A program made the position numbers and the translations under genes. This document shows positions 20,357-27,366 of a stretch of DNA of 64,000 nucleotides, piece after piece (position 1 is the first letter of the stretch; each line of letters begins with the position of its first letter). Origin of the DNA: Firmicutes bacterium ADurb.Bin193 (GTDB lineage: Bacteria > Bacillota > Clostridia > Monoglobales > Firm-18); assembly GCA_002070105.1 (NCBI GenBank), contig MWCQ01000001.1, forward strand, positions 1-64,000, in the 5' to 3' direction. The notes beneath the pieces are model-generated. The model did not search any database and was not told the origin of the DNA. It saw only the letters and a list, made by a program, of their open reading frames with translations.

Positions 20357-20386
20357 AATCCGGTTCGTATGAGCCGGATTTTTTCT
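20357..20386 (+). terminator. Intrinsic terminator of HU
   Basis: AATCCGG (20357-20363) pairs with CCGGATT (20374-20380) around a 10-base loop, followed by a run of T. It lies about 70 bases after the hup stop. Confidence 0.75.
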
Positions 20387-20430
20387 AAATTATAGGGAAT
20401 TGCGGTAAGATTTACATAACTTAATATGCC

Positions 20431-20468
20431 TGTCATTCTGAGCGAGGCGAAGGAGCGTTAAGATTTTT
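20431..20468. repeat. Fragment like the dispersed TGTCATTCTGAGCG repeat
   Basis: The sequence TGTCATTCTGAGCGAGGCGA, followed by AGGAGCGTTAAGATTTTT, resembles a repeat I recall as scattered through many bacterial genomes and draft assemblies (usual form TGTCATTCTGAGCGAAGCGA then AGAATCTT). Only one copy is in the window, so its repeat nature here is inference from memory. Confidence 0.45.
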
Positions 20469-20566
20469 GGCGTTCCCTTGAACATGATACCGCGACGGGT
20501 TTGACCTATAAAAAGCTTTTGATTGATTATATATGACAAAAATAAATTTATTAAAGCACTAAATGC

Positions 20567-20595
20567 TTGATTTTATTTTTCGGCAATGGTATAAT
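20567..20595 (+). promoter_or_regulatory. Sigma-A promoter for the DUF2726 gene
   Basis: TTGATT (20567-20572) and a perfect TATAAT (20590-20595) are 17 bases apart. The leader is about 45 bases, with GAAGGTTAAGG ahead of the ATG. Confidence 0.7.
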
Positions 20596-20647
20596 TTAGT
20601 CGGGAAATGACAACTTCGCAAAATTTATTATGAAAGAAGGTTAAGGT

Positions 20648-21148
20648 ATGTGGATATTGGGCGTATTGGTTATAATAGCTTTAGTTTTAGCTTGTTTTTT
20701 TAAATCGCAACCTTCAGAAAGCGAAGTAAAAAAGGATATAACATACCCTTATAAAAGAAAATTCCTTTTTACTAAACCGGAATACAGCTTTTACTGGAAG
20801 CTGAAAGAATATGCCGATAAATACGGCATGATAATATTCCCCAAAATAAGGATGGCAGATATTGTTGAATCTACATTAAAAGATAGATCAGAATGGCAAA
20901 GCGCATTTAATAAAATAAATTCAAAGCATGTTGATTTTGTTTTGTGTGACGGCAATCTACATATAAAAACAATAATAGAATTAGACGACTATACCCACGA
21001 AAGGCAAAACAGAAAAGAAAGAGATGCCTTTGTAGACAAAGCCTTTGAATCCGCAGGAATTAGAATAGTACATATAAAAGGGAGTTATGATAATTTGGAA
21101 AGCATTTTAGGCAATAATGATATGCAAACGCAGGAAAATCAACAATAA
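20648..21148 (+). CDS. Membrane-anchored DUF2726 (nuclease-fold-like) protein
   Basis: The 166-residue protein has one N-terminal hydrophobic helix (about 1-20) followed by a DUF2726-type domain. The domain has a KHVDFVLCD strand and an IIELDDYTH-x-R segment; the D...E-x-D pattern recalls the PD-(D/E)xK nuclease fold to which DUF2726 is usually linked. DUF2726 proteins often accompany mobile DNA or restriction-like functions, but no target is known. The gene is visibly more AT-rich in codon use than its neighbours (many AAA, ATA, TTA), which suggests transfer. It sits just before a tyrosine recombinase. Confidence 0.7.
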   Translation: MWILGVLVIIALVLACFFKSQPSESEVKKDITYPYKRKFLFTKPEYSFYWKLKEYADKYGMIIFPKIRMADIVESTLKDRSEWQSAFNKINSKHVDFVLCDGNLHIKTIIELDDYTHERQNRKERDAFVDKAFESAGIRIVHIKGSYDNLESILGNNDMQTQENQQ

Positions 21149-21243
21149 ATTGAGTAATCAAGTATTTTCAATCATCAGCACACAAGCAAATACCTACACA
21201 AAGCCCAAATCAAATCCCGCATATCAAAGGAAGGGGATCCCAA

Positions 21244-21327
21244 ATGTCACAATATCTCATAGAGCAACTTCGCAAAATAAAGATTTTGCGAAACACGGAA
21301 GAAGGAGGCGTCATATTTTATGTATGA
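21244..21327 (+). CDS. 27-codon leader ORF overlapping the recombinase start
   Basis: An ATG at 21244 follows AAAGGAAGGGGA with good spacing and encodes 27 residues (MSQYLIEQLRKIK... ending GGVIFYV). It stops at the TGA in 21325-21327, overlapping the recombinase start by 8 bases (ATGTATGA). The second half of the ORF contains a 9-bp hairpin and, near its end, the GGAGG ribosome binding site of the recombinase. This arrangement suggests translational coupling or a regulatory leader peptide. Expression is unproven and chance is possible for so short an ORF. Confidence 0.45.
   Translation: MSQYLIEQLRKIKILRNTEEGGVIFYV
21269..21292 (+). promoter_or_regulatory. Hairpin inside the leader ORF
   Basis: TTCGCAAAA (21269-21277) pairs perfectly with TTTTGCGAA (21284-21292) around a 6-base loop. 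It ends 11 bases before the recombinase GGAGG site, so translation through the leader would melt it and could change access to that site. Confidence 0.45.
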
Positions 21328-22285
21328 CCTTGACGGCTCTCCCCGTATGCTCAGAACCTTCTTAAGCTACATGGATACCATTAAAGGAAAATCAAAAAAC
21401 ACCTCCAAGGAATATTTTTACGATTTAAGAACTTTTTTCCGCTTTTTAAAGATTCATAACGGGCTTGTCCCGAAAAACGCCGAATTCGATAAAATTTCAA
21501 TCGACGATGTTACGCCCGAAATGGTTTCCTCCGTTACATTGGATGACCTTTATGAATATATGGCTTTTATTAACCGCAACCGCAGAAATTCCGCCTCCTC
21601 CCGCGCACGCAAGGTTTCGAGCCTTAAATCCTTTTACAAATATATGGTAAATAAGGCCGGACTTATAGAAAACAATCCCGCAAAGGAGCTTGACTCGCCG
21701 AAAATCGGAAAATCACTCCCGAAATACCTCGATTTAGAGTCCAGTATCGCCCTTTTGGACTCTGCGGACAGTCAAAACAGGCGCGATTACTGCATGCTTA
21801 CCCTTCTTCTCAATTGCGGGCTTCGTGTTTCGGAGCTTACGGGCATAAATATTTCGGATATCAGAAAAAACACCCTGACCGTAATCGGCAAAGGCAACAA
21901 AGAGCGGACAATTTATTTAAACGAAGCCTGTATAAAAGCAATCAACGATTATTTGGAGGTCCGACCCAGGGACGGGGTTAAAGACCGTGACGCACTGTTT
22001 TTAAACAAAAACAAAAGCCGAATGGGCGTTCGCGGAGTACAGCTTATGGTTAAGAAATATCTTGGGCTTGCGGGGCTTGATACGGCAAAGTATTCGACAC
22101 ACAAACTACGCCACACCGCCGCAACGCTGATGTATAAGCACGGCAATGTCGATGTCCGTGCGCTTCAGGAGATACTCGGACACGAAAACCTTTCCACCAC
22201 CGAGATATATACACATGTCGACGACGAGGGCCTTCGCGAAGCGGTAAACAAAAACCCGCTTTCGGGTATCAAAAGCAAAAATTAG
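21320..22285 (+). CDS. Tyrosine recombinase (XerC/XerD-like)
   Basis: The 321-residue integrase has an N-terminal SAM-like core-binding domain (about 10-125) and a C-terminal catalytic domain. The catalytic set is complete: Arg169 in CGLRVSELTG, Lys in GKGNKERTIYL, His and Arg in HKLRHTAATL, His in LGHENLS and the nucleophile Tyr297 in EIYTHV. The length is slightly above XerC/XerD of about 300. No phage or element genes surround it, so a chromosomal Xer role is likely, though it could be an orphan integrase. GGAGG at 21304-21308 is 11 bases from ATG 21320. The small leader ORF upstream may control its translation. Confidence 0.9.
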   Translation: MYDLDGSPRMLRTFLSYMDTIKGKSKNTSKEYFYDLRTFFRFLKIHNGLVPKNAEFDKISIDDVTPEMVSSVTLDDLYEYMAFINRNRRNSASSRARKVSSLKSFYKYMVNKAGLIENNPAKELDSPKIGKSLPKYLDLESSIALLDSADSQNRRDYCMLTLLLNCGLRVSELTGINISDIRKNTLTVIGKGNKERTIYLNEACIKAINDYLEVRPRDGVKDRDALFLNKNKSRMGVRGVQLMVKKYLGLAGLDTAKYSTHKLRHTAATLMYKHGNVDVRALQEILGHENLSTTEIYTHVDDEGLREAVNKNPLSGIKSKN

Positions 22286-22293
22286 GCGGCTTT

Positions 22294-22455
22294 TCAATCA
22301 TCGCCAAGCATTATTTCGTCGATTTTTACGGCTTTGTAGTCAAATTCGCTATCCAGACATCTTCCGCAGCTGTCGCACCTCTTGTTGCGGTCAAGGTCGC
22401 AAATATCGCATTCTCCGCAGTCGGTGCATTCCCTGTCATATAAAACGCAATTCAT
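22294..22455 (-). CDS. Eight-cysteine mini-protein, antisense between the recombinase and lexA
   Basis: The 53-residue protein has cysteines at 3, 10, 13, 16, 19, 27, 30 and 33. The last seven are in a C-x2-C-x2-C-x2-C-x7-C-x2-C-x2-C array, followed by an acidic tail. The pattern suggests metal (zinc or iron-sulfur) binding; no function is known to me. ATG 22455 is chosen because a GGAGG site (complement at 22462-22466) lies 6 bases upstream; the longer reading to 22545 overlaps lexA and adds an implausible hydrophobic stretch. The starts of this gene and lexA are only 31 bases apart on opposite strands, and its stop is 8 bases from the recombinase stop. I recall similar short proteins in clostridial genomes, not verified. 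Confidence 0.7.
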   Translation of the reverse strand: MNCVLYDRECTDCGECDICDLDRNKRCDSCGRCLDSEFDYKAVKIDEIMLGDD

Positions 22456-22486
22456 AAAAAATCCTCCAAAAAGCGGGTTGATAAAA

Positions 22487-23080
22487 ATGTACGAAAATCT
22501 TACAAAAAAGCAAGCCGAAATACTTAATTTCATTACAAAATTCATAAGCGCAAACGGCTATCCGCCGTCTGTGCGCGAAATCTGCACGGCGGTCGGGCTT
22601 AAATCGACCTCTTCCGTTCATGCGCACCTTTGCGCGCTTGAAAGGCTTGGCTATATTACAAAAAGCAGTTTGAAAAACAGGGCTATTTCCCCTTCCGCCA
22701 CATCCAAATACCTTGATGTCCCGATAATCGGGAAGGTAACGGCGGGAACGCCGATTCTTGCGGCGGAAAATATCGAGGGGTATTTCCCGCTCCCCGACAC
22801 CTTTGCCCGCAACAGAGAGCTTTTTATGCTTGCCGTTTCAGGCGACAGCATGATAAATGCTGGCATTTTGGACGGCGATTATGTCGTCGTACAAAAGCAG
22901 AATATCGCCAAAAACGGTGATATAGTCGTTGCTCTTATAGACGACGAGGCTACCGTTAAAACATACTACAACGAAAAGGGCGGAGTACGCTTACAGCCGC
23001 AAAACGATGCCTACCAGCCCATTATATCGCATAATGTCACGGTCTTGGGCAAGGTTACAGGCGTATTCAGAAAGCTGTAA
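22487..23080 (+). CDS. lexA: LexA repressor
   Basis: This 197-residue SOS repressor has an N-terminal winged helix-turn-helix (about 1-65, with YPPSVREICTAVGLKSTSSVHAHL). The C-terminal S24 self-cleavage domain has the cut site Ala86-Gly87 (VTAGTP), nucleophile Ser121 (SGDSM) and Lys158 (EATVK). On RecA-ssDNA binding it cleaves itself and releases SOS genes. ATG 22487 is favoured by homology; the region ahead is short of a good ribosome binding site. I found no typical LexA box in the 31-base divergent gap, so self-regulation is not visible. It may be cotranscribed with the recombinase. Confidence 0.95.
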   Translation: MYENLTKKQAEILNFITKFISANGYPPSVREICTAVGLKSTSSVHAHLCALERLGYITKSSLKNRAISPSATSKYLDVPIIGKVTAGTPILAAENIEGYFPLPDTFARNRELFMLAVSGDSMINAGILDGDYVVVQKQNIAKNGDIVVALIDDEATVKTYYNEKGGVRLQPQNDAYQPIISHNVTVLGKVTGVFRKL

Positions 23081-23086
23081 AAAACA

Positions 23087-24364
23087 CTAAATTTTTATAA
23101 GGCCGCTGTCATACAGATTCTTCACCGCGCTCATTATTCCGATATACGCGCTGTCGAAGGTCAGCCCGCCCTGTAAATATGCGATATAGGGCGGCTTTAT
23201 CGGAGCATCGGCGGAAAGCTCTATCGAGGCTCCCTGCGTAAATGTCCCCGCCGCCATAATTACCTTGTGGTCATATCCGGGCATATCCCACGGAACGGGC
23301 GTTACAAAGCTGTCAATAGGCGACGCCTTTTGTATACCCTGACAGAATTTAATAACGGCATCCTCAGACCCTAACTTTATCGCCTGAATGATGTCGGTTC
23401 GGCTGTCTCCGATATCGGGGCAAATCTCAAAACCCAATTTTTTAAATACCGCACCGCAAAAAAGTGCCGAAGCCATACATTCGCCCACGATGTGGGGCGC
23501 TATGAAAAAGCCTTGCAAAATCGCTTTGTTTGTATCAAGCGTCGCACCGACATGCTTTCCCAAACCGACCGAATTAAGCCTGTATGCGCAAAGCTCCACA
23601 AAATGTTTCTTTCCGACAATATACCCCCCGACAGGCGCAAGCCCTCCTCCGGGGTTTTTTATAAGGGATCCCGCGACAAGGTCCGCGCCGTATTCGCAAG
23701 GCTCGTCACGCTCGACAAATTCACCGTAGCAGTTGTCTACAATGCACACAATGTCCTCGTTAATTTCTTTAATTTCTCTTATGATTTCCCCTATATCCGA
23801 ATTAGATAAAGACGGCCTCCAGTCATATCCCTTAGACTTCTGTATCAGAACAGCTTTGGTATTTTTGTCAACGGTTGACATAATACTATTATGGTTAACT
23901 TTACCTCCGACAAGCTCCGCCTGCCTGTAATTTATCCCGAAATTCTTTAACGAGCCGCCGCCCTCGCCGCGTATTCCTATTGCCTCCTCAAGCGTGTCAT
24001 AAGGCTTCCCCGTTGCGCAAACAAGCGTGTCGCCGGGGCGCAAAACGGCGAAAAGACACAGAGAAACAGCGTGAGTTCCGTTTATTATGTTGTGCCTTAC
24101 AAGCGCATCCTCCGCGCCGAAAACCTCGGCATAAACCGAATCTATTGCCTCTCTTCCTCCGTCGTTGTAGCCGTAGCCCGTTGTGCCGTGAAAATGGGTT
24201 TCGCTTATTTTATTGTTCCTGAATGCCGAAAGAACCTTAAGCTGATTGCATTTTACCGTTTCTTTAATGCGGGATAAATGGGGCTCGATTTCCTTTATAA
24301 CTTTCTCGCATAAAGACAATATTTCCCCGGAAATTCCGAAATTGTCATGTAAAAGCTTTTTCAT
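23087..24364 (-). CDS. Methionine gamma-lyase-like PLP enzyme (aluminium-resistance family)
   Basis: The 425-residue fold-type I PLP enzyme belongs to the family annotated as methionine gamma-lyase-like or aluminium resistance protein (YnbB in Bacillus). The PLP lysine is Lys236 in GSLIKNPGGGLAP, with the preceding Asp in CIVDNCYGEF. The family is probably a cysteine/methionine C-S lyase, but the substrate is not settled. It overlaps the upstream M42 peptidase by 4 bases (ATGA), so it is the last gene of the murD-M42 operon. It ends convergently with lexA, 6 bases apart. Confidence 0.9.
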   Translation of the reverse strand: MKKLLHDNFGISGEILSLCEKVIKEIEPHLSRIKETVKCNQLKVLSAFRNNKISETHFHGTTGYGYNDGGREAIDSVYAEVFGAEDALVRHNIINGTHAVSLCLFAVLRPGDTLVCATGKPYDTLEEAIGIRGEGGGSLKNFGINYRQAELVGGKVNHNSIMSTVDKNTKAVLIQKSKGYDWRPSLSNSDIGEIIREIKEINEDIVCIVDNCYGEFVERDEPCEYGADLVAGSLIKNPGGGLAPVGGYIVGKKHFVELCAYRLNSVGLGKHVGATLDTNKAILQGFFIAPHIVGECMASALFCGAVFKKLGFEICPDIGDSRTDIIQAIKLGSEDAVIKFCQGIQKASPIDSFVTPVPWDMPGYDHKVIMAAGTFTQGASIELSADAPIKPPYIAYLQGGLTFDSAYIGIMSAVKNLYDSGLIKI

Positions 24365-25332
24365 AGCGTATCACCACACACCTTTGAAAGAAGTTTTACG
24401 GCATTTTTTATATCGCTTATCGAAGCGGTTTCACAAGCGGTATGAATATATCGGGTCGGGATTGAAAGCGCGCCCGTTGCAACACCGACGCCGGTCGTAT
24501 GAATTGCGCCCGCGTCCGTTCCGCCCTTGTCCAAAATCTCATACTGAATATCGATTCTTTCGGCCTTTGCTGTATCAGCCAAAAGCCTTTTAATTTCGGG
24601 GTGGCATATTACTGAGCCGTCCTTAACCTTAATCGCAGGGCCCTTTCCGAGCACAAGCGGATATTTTCCGCCGCCGGGAATGTCATCGCAAACCGTAACA
24701 TCAACCGCGATGGCATAGTCCGGCGATATCCCCGCCGCAGCAGTTTTCGCGCCTCTTAACCCAAGCTCCTCCTGAACGGTAAAAACAAAATATAAATCAT
24801 AATTAGGTTTAGTAATCGATTTTAAGGTTTCTAGAAGAATATAACATCCAACCCTGTCGTCGAGTGCCTTTGAGGATACAAAATCGCCTGAAAGATTAAA
24901 TTCCGATGCCATTACAGCGGTGTCTCCGACAGAAATGTTGTAAAGTCCTTCACCTTTACATATATTAGGTATATCAATGTATAAATCGCTGAATTTTGTC
25001 GGTTTTTCTGACTTTTCGTATATTATGCCAATGGTTCCGTCAATGAATTTCACCTTACTGCTGTGTAAAGCATTTATCTTTACACCTCCGATTTCGGAGA
25101 AATGCACAAAATTTTTGTCGTCTATCACCGTTGCGATAATTCCTATCTCATCCATGTGCGCGGACAGCATTAATTTCTTGCCCCCGCCGTATTTTCGCAC
25201 AACCAGATTACCGAGTGTATCAACCTTTGTTTCATCGCAAAAGCCCTTAATTTCTTCGGTTATTATATCCCTTACTGTCTGTTCGTTCCCCGAAGGGCCG
25301 AACGCCTGAGTCAGTTTTTTCAAAAGCTCCAT
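24361..25332 (-). CDS. M42 family metallopeptidase, copy 1
   Basis: The 323-residue protein has the glutamyl-aminopeptidase/FrvX-type (M42) dinuclear metalloprotease pattern. Metal-ligand motifs in order are SAHMDEIG, ALDDRVGC, VQEELGLRG, AVDVT and RYIHTACE. These cytosolic enzymes form large tetrahedral particles and trim peptides from the N-terminus; some members are cellulases or unassigned. Its start overlaps the preceding M42 gene by 13 bases. It is clearly a paralogue of the next two genes upstream but not a recent duplicate. Confidence 0.92.
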   Translation of the reverse strand: MELLKKLTQAFGPSGNEQTVRDIITEEIKGFCDETKVDTLGNLVVRKYGGGKKLMLSAHMDEIGIIATVIDDKNFVHFSEIGGVKINALHSSKVKFIDGTIGIIYEKSEKPTKFSDLYIDIPNICKGEGLYNISVGDTAVMASEFNLSGDFVSSKALDDRVGCYILLETLKSITKPNYDLYFVFTVQEELGLRGAKTAAAGISPDYAIAVDVTVCDDIPGGGKYPLVLGKGPAIKVKDGSVICHPEIKRLLADTAKAERIDIQYEILDKGGTDAGAIHTTGVGVATGALSIPTRYIHTACETASISDIKNAVKLLSKVCGDTL

Positions 25333-26342
25333 GCTTCATTCACCTCACCTTTTAAAAAGTTGTCCAAAATATCGTATACAGAATTTATATCACCAATGCT
25401 TGCCACGCATGACGGAGAGTGAATGTACCTGCAGGGCACGGAGATTACCGCAGTTTTTATACCCGTTTCGGTAAGATGTATCGCACCCGCATCATTGCCG
25501 CCGAAGGTGGTTTGCTTGTACTGCACCTTTATCCCGTTTGAAACAGCGGCCTTGTAAAGCACATTCCGCAGATCGGGCGCGGAGTATGAGCTTCTGTCAA
25601 GTATCGATATTGCTCCGCCGCCCCGAAGCTTTGTGGAAAAGCCCGCCTCGTCCGTTTCCGGAACATCTGAGCAGGTTGTTGCCTCAACGACAATGGCTAT
25701 GTCGGGCTTCACGCTGTATGTCGCAACGCCTGCTCCGCGACAACCTATTTCCTCCTGAACGGTAAAAACAAAATATACATCATGAGGATATCTGTTTTTA
25801 GCAAGGTCAAGAAGTATAAAGCATCCTATTCTGTCGTCCAATGCCTTTCCCTTTATCAGTATATCACCGAACTCTTTGTATTCGCTGTCAAAGCAGGCAA
25901 AATCGCCGATTGATATATATTTTAAAGCGTCATCATCGTCCTTTGCACCGATGTCAATATATAAATCCTTAACCGAAGCCGCCTTATCCTTTTTTTTACC
26001 CTCCAAATGGGGAGGCTTGTCCCCTATACAGCCGACTGTTTTATTTTTCCCGATTATAACTTTTTTTGCGGACAGGACCCTCGGGTCAATTCCGCCGACC
26101 GTCTTAAAGCGAAGATACCCTTCCTTTGTCACGCCCGAAATAATAAATCCGACCTCGTCCATGTGCGCTGTTAACATAATAGTATTACAGTAACCTTTGG
26201 TGCCCTTTTTGAGACAAATCAGGTTACCCATTGAGTCGGTTTCAACATTATCGCATAACGAAAGCATCTCATTTTTAATAATTTCCCTTACTTCGTCCTC
26301 TGCGCCTGATACGCCAAAGGCCTCGGAAAGAATTTTCAGCAA
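25320..26342 (-). CDS. M42 family metallopeptidase, copy 2
   Basis: This protein is about 340 residues and has the same M42 ligand series: TAHMDEVG, ALDDRIGC, VQEEIGCRG, VVEAT (Glu in place of the Asp seen in the sister copies) and RYIHSPSC. Relative to the sister proteins it has a slightly longer loop around the KPPHLEGKKKDK segment. The TTG at 26342 is the likely start because GGAGGG lies 6 bases upstream; it overlaps the end of copy 3 by 7 bases, so translation is coupled. Confidence 0.88.
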   Translation of the reverse strand: MLKILSEAFGVSGAEDEVREIIKNEMLSLCDNVETDSMGNLICLKKGTKGYCNTIMLTAHMDEVGFIISGVTKEGYLRFKTVGGIDPRVLSAKKVIIGKNKTVGCIGDKPPHLEGKKKDKAASVKDLYIDIGAKDDDDALKYISIGDFACFDSEYKEFGDILIKGKALDDRIGCFILLDLAKNRYPHDVYFVFTVQEEIGCRGAGVATYSVKPDIAIVVEATTCSDVPETDEAGFSTKLRGGGAISILDRSSYSAPDLRNVLYKAAVSNGIKVQYKQTTFGGNDAGAIHLTETGIKTAVISVPCRYIHSPSCVASIGDINSVYDILDNFLKGEVNEAWSF

Positions 26343-27352
26343 TGAATTCCCTCCTCTATCGCACCGCAGATTACATCGCAAACAGCCTTCACATCGTCAA
26401 GGCATACGGTTTCAACCTGTGTGTGCATATATTTAAGGGGTGCGGAAATCAGTGCGCATGGTATACCCTTTTTTGTAGTTTCAATCGCCCACGCATCGGT
26501 GCCGGAGTTTGCCGCACAGACCTCTGTTTTATAAGGGATTTCTCTCTTTTTAGCCGTATTTATTATACATTGCGTTAATGCGGTATTCAAGCTTGGACCT
26601 ACCGCAATCGCCGCGCCGCTTCCCAGCGGGAACACCGTATCGGTGCTTTCGGTATAGGGTGTTTCGGCGTGGGTTACATCAACGACAATCGCAAAATCAG
26701 GCTCTATTTTGTACGCCCCAACCTTTGCGCCCCGACAGCCGACCTCCTCCTGAACGGAAGCAAGAAACACCGTTTCAAAGTCGGTTTTCGTGTCCTTAAG
26801 GCGTTTCATACACTCTATAAGACAGCTAATTCCCATTCTGTTGTCAATCGACTTGGCACAGATTCTGTTATTTTGCAGTAATGACGGCTTTGAAACAAAG
26901 GTAATCCAGTCGCCGACGGCAATTTTATCACAAAGCATATCGGCGCTAAAACCCGTGTCGATATACATTTTTTCGATTTTATAGTTTTTAGTGCTTTCTT
27001 CCTTGGTTTGAAGGTGGGGCGGTTTTGCGCCTATTACCCCGAAAATACGCTCACGCCCATGGATATAAACCTCCGCGCCCGGCAGGGTTGCGGGGTTTAT
27101 CCCCCCGATTTCACAAAAGCGCACGAACCCTTTTTCGTCAATTTTTTGCACCATCAGCCCGATTTCGTCAAGGTGCGCCTCTATCATAACCTTCCTGCGC
27201 CTTCCCCTGCCGATAACGCCGATTACATTCCCGACGGTATCCGCTTCGACAAAATCACAGTATTTTTCGAATATTCCTTTTACGGCGTTTCCGACCTCGA
27301 ACTCAAAGCCAGATACGCCCTCCATTTTGCAAAGCTCCATTAATTGTTCCAT
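26336..27352 (-). CDS. M42 family metallopeptidase, copy 3
   Basis: The 338-residue paralogue has EAHLDEIG, SIDNRMGI, VQEEVGCRG, VVDVT and KYMHTQVE as metal-binding motifs. It differs from copies 1 and 2 in the AHLDE form of the first motif and the DNR form of the second, both known variants in the family. It follows murD by 14 bases with a GGAG ribosome binding site, so murD and the three peptidases form one transcription unit. Confidence 0.92.
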   Translation of the reverse strand: MEQLMELCKMEGVSGFEFEVGNAVKGIFEKYCDFVEADTVGNVIGVIGRGRRRKVMIEAHLDEIGLMVQKIDEKGFVRFCEIGGINPATLPGAEVYIHGRERIFGVIGAKPPHLQTKEESTKNYKIEKMYIDTGFSADMLCDKIAVGDWITFVSKPSLLQNNRICAKSIDNRMGISCLIECMKRLKDTKTDFETVFLASVQEEVGCRGAKVGAYKIEPDFAIVVDVTHAETPYTESTDTVFPLGSGAAIAVGPSLNTALTQCIINTAKKREIPYKTEVCAANSGTDAWAIETTKKGIPCALISAPLKYMHTQVETVCLDDVKAVCDVICGAIEEGIHC

Positions 27353-27366
27353 TTTTATCTCCGTCC

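Larger units (their letters stand above)
20290..20647 (+). other. Gene-free stretch between HU and the DUF2726 gene
   Basis: These 358 bases hold the HU terminator (20357-20386), a fragment resembling a dispersed repeat (20431-20468) and a good promoter (20567-20595) for the following gene. I see no RNA gene or credible small ORF. The right half is distinctly AT-rich. Confidence 0.6.

Noticed and set aside
21149-22285. Integrated phage or genomic island at the tyrosine recombinase
   Set aside because: No att-like direct repeat, tRNA gene, phage or transfer genes are nearby; a chromosomal Xer role is simpler.
22455-22487. LexA operator in the divergent gap
   Set aside because: No GAAC-N4-GTTC-type box is visible in these 31 bases.
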